From: an uncultured Lactobacillus sp.
GTDB lineage: Bacteria; Bacillota; Bacilli; Lactobacillales; Lactobacillaceae
Length of the DNA stretch: 44,711 nt
Reading direction: 5' to 3'
Assembly (NCBI GenBank): GCA_910589675.1
Contig: CAJUTO010000012.1
Span: 1-44,711 of the forward strand
Shown: one piece after another, positions 29,530 to 38,332 of the stretch
How positions within the stretch are numbered: position 1 is the stretch's first letter
Layout of the letters: the number at the start of each line of letters is the position of its first letter
Position numbers and translations under genes: made by a program
The notes under the pieces: generated by a model
What the model was told of the DNA's origin: nothing
The model's database searches: none
Seen by the model: the letters and a program-made list of their open reading frames with translations, nothing else

Positions 29530-30029
29530 TAGTCATTCAGCCCCTTGATAAATTGATCTACCAAGTCTTTCTGATCAGCAGCAGATAAATTCTTGCTAAT
29601 TACTTTTTCAGCAATAGCAACAGAAATGTCAGCTACTTGATCTCTTGCTTCATTGAGTGCATCAGTTTTTGCTTGGGCAGCATCTTCTGATGCTCTCTTT
29701 CTAATTGCGGCAGCTTCTTGATCAGCTTGGCTAATAATATTATTCTTAGTCTTTTCCGCATTGCTTTTTGCAGTAGAAAGAATTTGTGTTGCCTCTTGTT
29801 TAGAGTCTTTCAAGGCAGCTTCACGTTGATTAGCAAGCAATTCAGCTTTCTTTCGATCACTTTCTGCTTGATCAAGGTCGCTTATTACCTTTTGACGACG
29901 TTCTTCCATCATCTTTGTTACAGGGCCCCAAGCAAAGTGCTTAACTAAGAGGAGCAAAGCTGCAAAGATCAAAAGATAGTAAAGCGTGTCACCTAACTCT
30001 AATTTTAAGGCTGCAAACATAAATTGCAT
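29529..30029 (-). CDS. atpF: Fo ATPase subunit b
   Basis: Subunit b is the peripheral stalk: one N-terminal membrane helix (about residues 10-30, GDTLYYLLIFAALLLLVKHF) then a long charged helix of more than 120 residues rich in K, E, A and Q. The 166-residue length and the WGPVTKMMEERRQKVISDLDQA motif after the membrane segment are typical. AAGGG seven bases upstream supports the first ATG. It lies 49 bases after atpE. Confidence 0.96.
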
Positions 30030-30078
30030 GTCTCAACCCTTCTTTCTCGTAATTACGATCTTGTTCTTAAAACGCAAA

Positions 30079-30309
<231 letters not shown>

Positions 30310-31026
30310 TTATTCTTCAGTAACCTTTTTACCAATATATACCATTGACAAAGTTACGAATACATATGCCTGGATAGAGCCAATAAAGACAGAGAAGCCT
30401 TGCCAGATTAAAGTTAGTGGAACCGAAGCGATGACGGTAAACCAACCCGCACTCTTTGCAAAACGATTACCGATTAAAGTTAATAATACTTCACCGGCAT
30501 AAATATTACCGTAAAGACGTAGTGATAACGTCAAGAAATTAGTGAATTCCTCGATAATATTGATTGGAAGTAAAAATCCAACTGGTTTTGCATAATTTGC
30601 AAAATAACCTTTAGCACCAAACCTCTGAACACCAAAGTTATAAGACAAAAGCAAAGTCATCATTGCCATGGTCATAGTAATCAATGGGTTAGCAGTTGGT
30701 GATTTGACAAGGATATGGTCATTAATTGAAAACTCAAAGAACAAACCTAACTGGTTCATAAAGAAAATGAACATGAATAGGGTAAAGGCATATAAAGATA
30801 GGTGCTTTTGTGCATCTACGTCCGCAACGTTATCCTTAACAATCCCATTTGTAAAATCAATCATATATTCCAAAAGATTTTGCTTTTTATTAGGTTTTAA
30901 AGAAGCATTACGTCCTAAATACCAAACAAGAAAGAAAACCGCAATTGCGACTAACGTTCCCCCTAAGCAGTTAGTTACATTGAAATTTAAGCCGAATACA
31001 TTAACGACTACAGATTTCTCATTCAC
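30310..31026 (-). CDS. atpB: Fo ATPase subunit a
   Basis: Subunit a contains the proton half-channels and the essential arginine that faces the c-ring. The 238-residue polytopic protein shows the conserved FLTLSLRLYGNIYAGEVLL with that arginine, and the C-terminal IWQGFSVFIGSIQAYVFVTLSMVYIG. Translation begins at GTG, seven bases after GGAGG. It is the first gene of the operon. No atpI-like gene lies upstream; upp does. Confidence 0.97.
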   Translation of the reverse strand: MNEKSVVVNVFGLNFNVTNCLGGTLVAIAVFFLVWYLGRNASLKPNKKQNLLEYMIDFTNGIVKDNVADVDAQKHLSLYAFTLFMFIFFMNQLGLFFEFSINDHILVKSPTANPLITMTMAMMTLLLSYNFGVQRFGAKGYFANYAKPVGFLLPINIIEEFTNFLTLSLRLYGNIYAGEVLLTLIGNRFAKSAGWFTVIASVPLTLIWQGFSVFIGSIQAYVFVTLSMVYIGKKVTEE

Positions 31027-31071
31027 TTCGTGACCTCCCTTCTTGTGCTGAATACCTCAAACACACTAAAA

Positions 31072-31100
31072 ATGATAACACCCAAAAATTTCAATTTCAA
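31072..31100 (-). promoter_or_regulatory. Promoter of the atp operon
   Basis: On the minus strand, -35 TTGAAA (31095-31100) and -10 TATCAT (31072-31077) are spaced by 17 bases in the upp-atpB gap. I see no convincing terminator after upp, so part of the atp message could also come from upp. Confidence 0.65.
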
Positions 31101-31117
31101 AATATTTTTGAGTAAAA

Positions 31118-31747
31118 TTACTTAGTTCCGAACAATCTATCCCCTGCATCCCCTAGACCTGGGTAGATGTAACCGTTATCCATTAATTTTTCATCTTCTG
31201 CTGCTGCATAGATGTCTACATCTGGATTTGCTTCTTGTACAGCCTTTACACCTTCAGGAGCAGCCACTAAAACAGCTAAACGAATATTCTTAGCGCCACG
31301 CTTCTTTAATGCTTCAATAGCCATATTTGCTGAACCACCTGTTGCAAGCATTGGATCAACAATAATGCATTCACGTTCTTCAATATCTGGTGGCATCTTG
31401 AAGAAATATTCATGCGGCTTTAGAGTTTCTTCATCACGATACATTCCGATATGTCCTACTTTTGCAGATGGGATCATTTGAAGAACACCATCAACCATTC
31501 CAAGACCAGCACGTAAAATTGGTACTATAACTAGTTTCTTACCTGCTAATTCTTTTTGAGTTGACTTTCCAATTGGAGTTTCAATCTCAACATTCTTCAA
31601 TGGCAAATCGCGTGTCATTTCATAAACCATGAGTCCACCGATTTCACCAACAATTTGACGAAATTCATTTGTACCTGTATCTTTCTTACGAATGATTGTC
31701 AACTTATGTTGGATCAACGGGTGATTCAAAACGGTAAACTTACCCAT
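31118..31747 (-). CDS. upp: Uracil phosphoribosyltransferase
   Basis: Upp salvages uracil, converting uracil and PRPP to UMP. The 209-residue protein has the PRPP loop [23 protein letters not shown], the flexible loop region [14 protein letters not shown] and the uracil-binding C-terminus [19 protein letters not shown]. The length is standard. AGGAGG lies just before the ATG. Position directly upstream of atpB is conserved in many Firmicutes. Confidence 0.98.
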   Translation of the reverse strand: MGKFTVLNHPLIQHKLTIIRKKDTGTNEFRQIVGEIGGLMVYEMTRDLPLKNVEIETPIGKSTQKELAGKKLVIVPILRAGLGMVDGVLQMIPSAKVGHIGMYRDEETLKPHEYFFKMPPDIEERECIIVDPMLATGGSANMAIEALKKRGAKNIRLAVLVAAPEGVKAVQEANPDVDIYAAAEDEKLMDNGYIYPGLGDAGDRLFGTK

Positions 31748-31784
31748 AATGGCCTCCTATTTTAAAAATAATACTTCGTTCATT

Positions 31785-31793
31785 ATTTTAACA
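31785..31793 (-). promoter_or_regulatory. Extended -10 promoter for upp
   Basis: TGTTAAAAT on the minus strand lies about 40 bases before upp, with a weak GAAACA at -35 distance. Confidence 0.45.
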
Positions 31794-31824
31794 AATTATT
31801 AGATAAATGTTTCCTAAATCATAC

Positions 31825-31857
31825 GAAAAAAGGCATGTTTTTCTACATGCCTTTTTA
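31825..31857 (-). terminator. Terminator after the tdk-prfA-prmC-sua5 operon
   Basis: AAAGGCATGTA and ACATGCCTTTT form a stem with a short loop and a T run on the minus strand, three bases past the sua5 stop. Confidence 0.93.
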
Positions 31858-31860
31858 TTT

Positions 31861-32853
31861 TTAATGAAAATGGTGGCCAGCAGCAGCTTTGTTTAAACGA
31901 TTCATGTAAGCAGCACTAATTGCACCATGGTCAAAACCTTGGACATAAATGCGCTTAATCTTATCTTCACCATCAAAATATCTTAAAGCACCAAACAAAT
32001 TATGAGCTGCCTTATCAATGGTCTTGCCTAGACTATATTTATTAGGACTATCGATCTTTTCAAGAACTTCATCCAAAGCAGCTACACCAGTCTCATCATC
32101 CCATTGGATTTTCGAAAAATCTTCTTCTTTATCAACAATTAAAACAGGAGCACTAGGAGCGTAATGACGATATTTCATACCAGGAGCCTTTGGCACACCC
32201 TTAGTCTGCGTAGTTCCCCTATTCATCAAAACTTCTTCTCCTAGCACTGCTGAAATCTCTTCAGGCGTAATTTCTCCAGGACGAAGAACTGTTGGCTTTT
32301 CAACGGACAAATCAACAATTGTTGATTCTAAACCAATCTCGGTTGGACCATTATCAATAATCCCCGCTATTTTTCCCTTTAAATCATGAAAAACATGTTC
32401 TGCAGTTGTTGGACTAGGCTTAGTGGAAGTATTAGCAGAGGGCCCAACAATAGGCTTTCCCAGTTCACTAATTAAATTATGGGTCATCTCATCATTTGGA
32501 CAGCGAAATGCTGCGGTTGGAAGACCGCCAGTTACAGCATCTGGTAAAGTGCCTTCTTTGACAAAAAGAATAATAGTTAATGGACCAGGCCAAAAGTGCT
32601 TAATTAGCTTTTTAGCACGTTCTGGTACTTCATTGACATATTTTTCCATCATTTGTTCATCAGACACAGTTACAATTAATGGATTATCACTTGGGCGCCC
32701 TTTAGCTGCATATACACCCTTAACAGCCTTTTCATTAGTTGCTAATGCCCCAAGACCATATACGGTTTCAGTTGGAAAAGCTACTAATTCTCCTTTTCTC
32801 AACAGGGCAACTGCTTCAGGAATTTGTCCTTTATTGAAAATCTTCGTTTCCAT
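31861..32853 (-). CDS. L-threonylcarbamoyladenylate synthase (Sua5/TsaC)
   Basis: This enzyme makes threonylcarbamoyl-AMP from threonine, bicarbonate and ATP, for t6A37 formation on ANN-decoding tRNAs. The YrdC domain (residues about 5-195) shows FPTETVYGLGA, KGRPSDNPLIV, GPSANTS and STIVDLS. A C-terminal Sua5 domain follows the linker PKAPGMKYRHYAP, so this is the long Sua5 form rather than the short TsaC. The start at 32853 overlaps the prmC stop by one base (TAATG), with AAGGTGG eight bases upstream. The longer frame from GTG at 32865 lacks a good ribosome site. Confidence 0.95.
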   Translation of the reverse strand: METKIFNKGQIPEAVALLRKGELVAFPTETVYGLGALATNEKAVKGVYAAKGRPSDNPLIVTVSDEQMMEKYVNEVPERAKKLIKHFWPGPLTIILFVKEGTLPDAVTGGLPTAAFRCPNDEMTHNLISELGKPIVGPSANTSTKPSPTTAEHVFHDLKGKIAGIIDNGPTEIGLESTIVDLSVEKPTVLRPGEITPEEISAVLGEEVLMNRGTTQTKGVPKAPGMKYRHYAPSAPVLIVDKEEDFSKIQWDDETGVAALDEVLEKIDSPNKYSLGKTIDKAAHNLFGALRYFDGEDKIKRIYVQGFDHGAISAAYMNRLNKAAAGHHFH

Positions 32854-33695
32854 TATTTCTTCCACCTTCCATGAACCATTCTTGGCTTACCTGCTAAGTC
32901 ATCCTTAAATTCAATTTCAAAATCTGGTAATTCAGTCTCAAATAATTCTTTTAATTGCTCTTTTTCACTAAAACCGAACTCTAAGAAAAATTGTCCTTGA
33001 GGATTTAAATGTGACTGAACTTGCTTTGCAAATTTACGATAAAAATCTAGACCATCTTCTCCCCCATATAAGGCAGTATCAGGTTCGTTTTTTATAACAT
33101 TTTGATCCATTAAGTTCTTTTCACTAGTCTTAATATAGGGTGGATTAGAAATAATCATGTCAAATTTTTCTAAGCCCACTAATACATTTGCCTTACGGGT
33201 TTTAACATCTAAATCATACTTTAAGAAATTTTCTTCGCTTTCACGTAAAGCGGAATCTGTAATATCACTTGCGTATAGATTCAAATTCTGAATTCCCTGT
33301 TTCTGAGCTTGCTTTACTAAGGCAACCATAATAGCTCCAGAACCAGTTCCTAGATCAAGGATTTTTTTACCAGATTCAATATTTTCAAGTGCCCATTTAA
33401 CTAACTCTTCAGTTTCAAACCGAGGAATTAAAACTCCACGGTTAACTAAAATTTTGTAGCCATAAAACCAAGCGTATCCCAAAATATATTGCGGAGAAAT
33501 TCCTCTACGCAATTTTTTCATATCTTTTAATGCTTGCTTTTCTTGTTCCGGAGTTAATTCATCATTAATGTGTAATTCAAATTCTGAAGGTGTATAGCCT
33601 AATCTTTCCCCCAGAACGTAATCAATATCCTCTGGACGAATTTCAGAATTATCATTTAACACAGTTTCTTTTATTTTTTTTAGACTTTTAGGCAT
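32853..33695 (-). CDS. prmC: Release factor glutamine methyltransferase PrmC
   Basis: PrmC methylates the glutamine of the GGQ motif in release factors. The 280-residue protein has the N-terminal helical domain and the SAM-binding motif [11 protein letters not shown]. The catalytic NPPY is in [15 protein letters not shown]. The target prfA is directly upstream, and its end overlaps the prmC start by eight bases, so enzyme and substrate are made together. The downstream sua5 is coupled by TAATG. Confidence 0.97.
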   Translation of the reverse strand: MPKSLKKIKETVLNDNSEIRPEDIDYVLGERLGYTPSEFELHINDELTPEQEKQALKDMKKLRRGISPQYILGYAWFYGYKILVNRGVLIPRFETEELVKWALENIESGKKILDLGTGSGAIMVALVKQAQKQGIQNLNLYASDITDSALRESEENFLKYDLDVKTRKANVLVGLEKFDMIISNPPYIKTSEKNLMDQNVIKNEPDTALYGGEDGLDFYRKFAKQVQSHLNPQGQFFLEFGFSEKEQLKELFETELPDFEIEFKDDLAGKPRMVHGRWKK

Positions 33696-34776
33696 TTTCT
33701 TCAGCCATCTTTTCTAATTGCTGAGTTTGGTAGTAAAGAACGAGTGCATTAATAATTTCATCCAACTCGCCATTCATTATTCGATCAAGCTTGTTTAAAG
33801 TTAGACCAATTCTGTGATCAGTTACACGGTTTTGAGGATAGTTATAGGTTCTAATTCTTTCAGACCGATCTCCTGTACCAACAGATTCTTTTCTTTTAGC
33901 ATCATATTGATCACGATTTTGACTTTCATAGTAGTCATAAACACGTGATTTCAAAATTTGCATAGCCTTTTCACGGTTTTGTTGTTGACTACGTTGATCC
34001 TGCATAGCAACTACAATACCAGTAGGAAGGTGGGTCATACGTACGGCACTAGAAGTTTTGTTAATATGCTGTCCACCAGCACCAGATGAACGGTAAACAT
34101 CTACACGAATATCTTTTGGATCTAAGTCGATGTCTACTTGTTCGTATTCAGGCATAACGGCTACAGTCGCAGTAGAAGTATGAACACGGCCTTGAGATTC
34201 AGTTACTGGAACACGTTGCACACGATGAGCTCCGTTTTCATACTTTAATTTTGAGTAAACTTTATCACCTGTAATCATAACGGCAACACGCTTATACCCA
34301 CCTACTTCAGTCGACTCAGAATCAATTAAAGATACTTTCCAACCTTGAGTTTCTGCGTATTTTTCGTACATTCTAAGAAGATCACCTGCAAATAATGATG
34401 CTTCATCCCCACCGGCAGCTCCTCTAATTTCCATAATAATATCTTTATCGTCGTTAGGGTCTTTAGGAAGCATTAAGATCTTAATCTCATCTTCTAATTC
34501 AGCAACTTCTTTTTCTAATTCAGAATTTTCTTCCTTCGCCATCTCAACTAAGTCATTATCAGATTCAGTAGAAATAATTTCTTTATTATCATCAATTTCT
34601 TTAATATCTGACTTATATTTGCGATATTTTTGTACTACTTCACGCATATCGGCTTCTTCTTTAGAGATTTCCATATACCGCTTAGTATCGTTAATAACTT
34701 CGGGATCAGCCATCATTTCTTGAAGTTCTTCATAATGGGCAACTAATCCTTCCAATTGGGCCATCACTTTATCCAT
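33688..34776 (-). CDS. prfA: Peptide chain release factor 1
   Basis: RF1 ends translation at UAA and UAG. The 362-residue protein carries the GGQ motif in [18 protein letters not shown] and the stop-codon-reading tripeptide PVT in [19 protein letters not shown]. Domain 1 at the N-terminus is the usual helical part. AAAGGA lies nine bases before the ATG. It lies between tdk (31 bases upstream) and prmC (overlap). Confidence 0.98.
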   Translation of the reverse strand: MDKVMAQLEGLVAHYEELQEMMADPEVINDTKRYMEISKEEADMREVVQKYRKYKSDIKEIDDNKEIISTESDNDLVEMAKEENSELEKEVAELEDEIKILMLPKDPNDDKDIIMEIRGAAGGDEASLFAGDLLRMYEKYAETQGWKVSLIDSESTEVGGYKRVAVMITGDKVYSKLKYENGAHRVQRVPVTESQGRVHTSTATVAVMPEYEQVDIDLDPKDIRVDVYRSSGAGGQHINKTSSAVRMTHLPTGIVVAMQDQRSQQQNREKAMQILKSRVYDYYESQNRDQYDAKRKESVGTGDRSERIRTYNYPQNRVTDHRIGLTLNKLDRIMNGELDEIINALVLYYQTQQLEKMAEENA

Positions 34777-34807
34777 AATTATTATCCTTTCTTAATTCTC
34801 TTATCTT

Positions 34808-35407
34808 TTATCTTTGCTTATTAGGATGAAAATAGTGAAAACGACAAACGGGATAATAAGATTCATCTCCGCCAATTTGAACTTGTTCACCCTCATAAAC
34901 AGGTTTTCCAGAATTAATTCGTAAATTCATTGTAGCCTTATGACCGCAATAGTGACAAATTGTCTTCATTTCTTCTACTTTATCAGCAAAAATCAACAAA
35001 TTTTCGCTACCTTCAAACAAATGATTTTGAAAATCATTTTTCAGACCAAATGCCATTACAGGTATTTTTAATTCATCAACAATTTTGGCACATTCTAATA
35101 CGTGGTGTCTTTTTAAAAACTGTGCCTCGTCAATTAAAACACAAGCCACCCTACCATTGCCAGACTCCACATCACTTTTATTCAATTCTGAAACATAATT
35201 AAATAAATCTAAATCTTCACTTATGGGTACAGCTTTACGATGTAAACCAATTCTAGAAGCTACGGTTCCTACTCCACTTCTATCGTCTACATTACTCGTC
35301 ATTAAAGCAATTTTTCGTCCTTGTGCCTCATAATTATGGGCAACCTTTAGTATTTCAATCGACTTACCACTACTCATTGCACCATAGCGAAAAAACAACT
35401 GAGCCAC
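34808..35407 (-). CDS. tdk: Thymidine kinase (type II)
   Basis: Tdk phosphorylates thymidine to dTMP for salvage. The 199-residue protein has Walker [10 protein letters not shown] (residues 8-16), Walker B-like [10 protein letters not shown] and a zinc site made of CHYCGH and CRFH near the C-terminus. The lasso region is [17 protein letters not shown]. Translation begins at GTG, nine bases after GGAGG. It heads tdk-prfA-prmC-sua5 and is divergent from murT. The shared 158-base gap holds the murT promoter. The tdk promoter is not clear to me. Confidence 0.97.
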   Translation of the reverse strand: MAQLFFRYGAMSSGKSIEILKVAHNYEAQGRKIALMTSNVDDRSGVGTVASRIGLHRKAVPISEDLDLFNYVSELNKSDVESGNGRVACVLIDEAQFLKRHHVLECAKIVDELKIPVMAFGLKNDFQNHLFEGSENLLIFADKVEEMKTICHYCGHKATMNLRINSGKPVYEGEQVQIGGDESYYPVCRFHYFHPNKQR

Positions 35408-35525
35408 TGCAAAATTCCTCCATTGTTAAGTTTATGTAACTTCACTAATATTGCCTTAATTAGTATAAAGTAAATTTAAAAATCGTGCAGGTAAAAATAA
35501 AAAGGTCGTCTTCATTTTCTCTATA

Positions 35526-35534
35526 TGCTATAGT
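35526..35534 (+). promoter_or_regulatory. Extended -10 promoter for murT
   Basis: TGCTATAGT lies 32 bases before the chosen murT start at 35566. An upstream in-frame ATG at 35485 would lie before this promoter, which argues against it. Confidence 0.55.
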
Positions 35535-35565
35535 AAAATTTAGTTTTAAAGTGAGGGATAATAAT

Positions 35566-36918
35566 ATGAATTTAAAATCAGGCATCGCTAAGGTAGCTGG
35601 TAAATCATCTTACTGGTTTCTTCATAACGTATTAAAGGGCGGGACGAGTTTTCCTGGAAAATTTGCCATGAAAATTGATCCTGAAGTATTAAATTCATTA
35701 GCAAAAGGCTATGAGACAATCATTGTTACTGGAACTAATGGTAAAACAATGACAACCGCTTTAATCGTGGAAGCATTAAAGAAGAAATATGGTGATATTT
35801 TAACTAATCCATCAGGCTCAAATATGCAACAAGGAATTGTTACAGCATTTTTAGCTCACAAGAATAAAAGAGCAAAAAAGAAAATTGCTGTACTAGAAGT
35901 AGATGAAGCAAATGTAAAAATGGTGACCAAATTACTTCATCCAAGCGTATTTGTTTTAACTAATATTTTCCGTGATCAGATGGATAGATACGGTGAAATT
36001 TATACTACCTACCAAAAGATTGTCGACGGAATTAAACTAGCTCCCGATGCAACTATTATCGCTAACGGAGATGCAAGTATTTTTTCATCCGTGGAATTAC
36101 CTAATAAAAAAGTATTCTATGGCTTCAAACTTCCAGAGGACAAGCCTGAAAATGACTTCAAGGCTCCCGTAAATACTGATGGTGTTTTATGTCCTAAGTG
36201 CGATCATATCTTGCATTATCACGAACGTATTTATGCAAACTTAGGAGACTATTTCTGTCCTAATTGTGGCTACCATCGTCCAGAATTAACCTATAGTGTA
36301 AATCAAATTATTGATCAAACTCCAAATAGCTTAAAATTCAAAATGGGTGAAAAAGAGTACAGCATTGGTATCGGTGGTACCTATAATATCTATAATGCTC
36401 TAGCTGCTTATTCTGTAGCGCGTGAATTTGGTTTAAGTGAAGAAGAAGTAGCCCAAAGTTTTGCTGAAAACAAACGAATTTTTGGTCGCCAAGAATTGAT
36501 TAATTATGCAGATAAGGAAATAGATCTCATCTTAGTTAAAAATCCAGTTGGGCTTGATGAGGTTCTCCATATGTTAAATACTGAAAAAGATAACTATTCT
36601 TTAGTTACTCTTTTAAATGCAAATCACGCAGACGGAATCGATACATCCTGGATCTGGGATGCAGACTATGAAGGTTTAAACAAAGATCAAATCAAAAAAG
36701 TAATAGTCGGTGGAAAACGTTGGCATGATATGGGATTCAGACTGGAAGTTTCAGGTTTTGAGCCGGGGTTAATGACAACTGCTACTAATAACGAAGCTTT
36801 GCTAGATGAAATTTCAAAATTACCAACTAAGAAAGTTTATATTTTAGCCACTTATACTGCTATGCTTTCACTTCGTAAAACAATGGGTGAAAAGAAAATT
36901 ATTAAAGCAGGTATGTAA
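35566..36918 (+). CDS. murT: Lipid II isoglutaminyl synthase, subunit MurT
   Basis: With the glutaminase GatD, MurT amidates the D-glutamate of lipid II to D-isoglutamine. The 450-residue protein has the Mur-ligase P-loop VTGTNGKTMTT, the central VLEVDEANVKM segment and a four-cysteine zinc ribbon (CPKCDH ... CPNCGY) characteristic of MurT. The C-terminal DUF1727 domain has NANHADGIDTSWIWDADYE. I use the ATG at 35566 after GTGAGGG; the longer frame has no ribosome site. No gatD is adjacent: a perfect terminator follows and the next gene is on the other strand. MurT alone is not expected to be active. Confidence 0.95.
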   Translation: MNLKSGIAKVAGKSSYWFLHNVLKGGTSFPGKFAMKIDPEVLNSLAKGYETIIVTGTNGKTMTTALIVEALKKKYGDILTNPSGSNMQQGIVTAFLAHKNKRAKKKIAVLEVDEANVKMVTKLLHPSVFVLTNIFRDQMDRYGEIYTTYQKIVDGIKLAPDATIIANGDASIFSSVELPNKKVFYGFKLPEDKPENDFKAPVNTDGVLCPKCDHILHYHERIYANLGDYFCPNCGYHRPELTYSVNQIIDQTPNSLKFKMGEKEYSIGIGGTYNIYNALAAYSVAREFGLSEEEVAQSFAENKRIFGRQELINYADKEIDLILVKNPVGLDEVLHMLNTEKDNYSLVTLLNANHADGIDTSWIWDADYEGLNKDQIKKVIVGGKRWHDMGFRLEVSGFEPGLMTTATNNEALLDEISKLPTKKVYILATYTAMLSLRKTMGEKKIIKAGM

Positions 36919-36921
36919 CAT

Positions 36922-36957
36922 AAAAGGGATAATGTCAATTGACATTATCCCTTTTTA
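36922..36957. terminator. Bidirectional terminator between murT and the serine hydrolase
   Basis: A perfect palindrome (AAAGGGATAATGTCAA / TTGACATTATCCCTTT) is flanked by A and T runs. It serves both converging genes and overlaps the serine hydrolase stop by three bases. Confidence 0.94.
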
Positions 36958-37974
36958 ATTTTTACAGACATTTTCTTTCAAAAACGTATCAACAATCTTT
37001 TCCCTCATTGCAAGAAAAATATGATTATGTCCGCTAGGATGGATTCGATTTGTTAAAACAATCATTGCGGTTTGATTAAGTCGATCAATTAGCATAAATG
37101 TTCCAGTAAAGCCAGTATGGTAAATCAATGGGTGTTGGTCAACAGGATCAAACCGTAAATCCCATCCCCAAGAACGAGGATGTACTTTCTTAGGAGTTTC
37201 AACTTGAAACAAATTAGCTAAGGTATCTTGCTGTAGAGGTAAAACGTCATTACGTAGCCCTAAATAAGCCTGGGTTATCTTTATTAAATCTTCCAGATTT
37301 GCAAATAAACCGGCAGACCCACAATCTTTTCCTAATACCCGAGCTTTAGGATCATGTACAATCCCTCGTAACATTTTTCCCTTTTCAGTTAAAGCGGTAG
37401 GAACGCACTCACTTGCCTTAGGATGAAAAGTTGTCTCTTTCAATTTAGCAGGTAAAATGATTTCCTGCATAATAATATCTTGCACAGGTAGCCCATAGAT
37501 TTTCTCAAGAACTAATCCCAATAAAATAAAATTAGTATCGGCATATCGCATTTTTGTTTTAAATTCATCAGTAACAGGTAAACCAATGATCGCCTTCAAT
37601 AAATCAGGTGCAGCTAATTCATCACGATTAGGAATCCATCCCCGAATTCCACTAATATGGGTTAACAAATCACTAAGGCGAATACGTTCATCTTTAAATT
37701 CAGGAATAAAATCTTTAAGAGGTTCTGTAAAATTAAGTTTTCCTTCTTCTTTCAGCTTCAAAAAAACATTAGTTGTTCCTAACACCTTAGTTAAACTAGC
37801 TAAGTCATAGAGAGCAAAAGGGCTAAGTTGCTCAACTTTAGGTATTAAACTAGCAAAGCCAACTGTTGAGGTAAATACTTGCTTTTTTTTAATAAAGGCA
37901 TAATTTACTCCAGGAACAATCCGCTCACTAACCATACTTTCAACTAAATGTTGAGTCTTAAAAAATTCTATCAT
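36955..37974 (-). CDS. Serine hydrolase, beta-lactamase/class C PBP family
   Basis: This 339-residue protein has the serine-lysine fold of class C beta-lactamases, D-alanyl-D-alanine-type carboxypeptidases and EstB-like esterases. The SxxK motif is SLTK in YDLASLTKVLGT, the second motif Y-x-N appears as YADTN, and the third is a HTGFTG turn near residue 290. There is no signal peptide, so a cytoplasmic esterase or peptidase role is as likely as wall processing. True beta-lactamase activity is not implied. The start is set at ATG 37974, five bases after AGGTGG; the GTG at 37983 lies within that site. Confidence 0.88.
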   Translation of the reverse strand: MIEFFKTQHLVESMVSERIVPGVNYAFIKKKQVFTSTVGFASLIPKVEQLSPFALYDLASLTKVLGTTNVFLKLKEEGKLNFTEPLKDFIPEFKDERIRLSDLLTHISGIRGWIPNRDELAAPDLLKAIIGLPVTDEFKTKMRYADTNFILLGLVLEKIYGLPVQDIIMQEIILPAKLKETTFHPKASECVPTALTEKGKMLRGIVHDPKARVLGKDCGSAGLFANLEDLIKITQAYLGLRNDVLPLQQDTLANLFQVETPKKVHPRSWGWDLRFDPVDQHPLIYHTGFTGTFMLIDRLNQTAMIVLTNRIHPSGHNHIFLAMREKIVDTFLKENVCKN

Positions 37975-37992
37975 CCTTACCACCTGGATTAT

Positions 37993-38024
37993 AAAATAAA
38001 ACCGCCAGATCAGTGATCTGACGG
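37993..38024 (-). terminator. Terminator of the tRNA operon
   Basis: CCGTCAGATC and GATCTGGCGG pair around a three-base loop (one mismatch), followed on the minus strand by TTTTATTTTAT. Confidence 0.88.
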
Positions 38025-38031
38025 TAACGTA

Positions 38032-38104
38032 TTGAGATATTCGGGCTCGAACCGAAACATCCAGGAACCAGAATCCTGTGCCTTACCAATTTGGCTATAT
38101 CTCA
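38032..38104 (-). tRNA. tRNA-Gln (anticodon CTG)
   Basis: A complete cloverleaf can be drawn. The acceptor is TGAGATA / TATCTCA with U1-A72 as expected for tRNA-Gln. The D arm is GCC...GGC, the anticodon stem CAGGA / TCCTG with loop TTCTGGT, and the T arm TTCGG-TTCGAGC-CCGAA, with discriminator A. The anticodon CTG reads CAG. Position 37 is G, so G36-G37 could be a TrmD target, which is unusual for glutamine tRNAs. CCA is not encoded. It lies five bases after tRNA-Glu in the same transcript. Confidence 0.96.
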
Positions 38105-38109
38105 GTATA

Positions 38110-38181
38110 TCACCCGTACGAGAATTGAACTCGTAACTCCACCTTGAGAGGGTGGCGTCTTAACCATTTGACCAACGGGCA
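38110..38181 (-). tRNA. tRNA-Glu (anticodon CTC)
   Basis: A cloverleaf of 72 bases has a D arm with GGTTAAG, an anticodon stem CCACC / GGTGG with loop CTCTCAA (anticodon CTC, reads GAG), and a T arm ACGAG-TTCAATT-CTCGT. The body aligns well with Bacillus-type tRNA-Glu. The acceptor is TGCCCGT / ACGGGTG, giving U1 opposite G72 instead of the usual G1-C72. The next pair is G2-U71, as in other tRNA-Glu. CCA is not encoded. It is the first gene after a consensus promoter. Confidence 0.93.
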
Positions 38182-38196
38182 AATTCAACATATGTA

Positions 38197-38225
38197 AATA
38201 TAATTGAATATTGTAAATCTGTCAA
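38197..38225 (-). promoter_or_regulatory. Promoter of the tRNA-Glu/tRNA-Gln operon
   Basis: On the minus strand a perfect -35 TTGACA (38220-38225) and a -10 TATATT (38197-38202) are separated by 17 bases, 16 bases before the tRNA-Glu gene. Confidence 0.9.
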
Positions 38226-38264
38226 GTTACATTGCTATTTTTCTTTGAAAAGTAATTTAAAGTG

Positions 38265-38306
38265 AAAAAAAGCTGCATCACGTCTTACTCACCATGATGC
38301 AGCTTT
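38265..38306 (-). terminator. Terminator after the coiled-coil hypothetical gene
   Basis: AAAGCTGCATCA and TGATGCAGCTTT form a 12-base-pair stem, followed by a T run on the minus strand. It isolates the MFS/hypothetical pair from the tRNA promoter. Confidence 0.93.
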
Positions 38307-38332
38307 TCAATTATATCACTTATTTTCACTCT

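Noticed and set aside
32423-32908. 161-codon plus-strand frame opposite sua5
   Set aside because: It is antisense to conserved YrdC motifs and lacks a ribosome site. It is explained by codon bias of the real gene.
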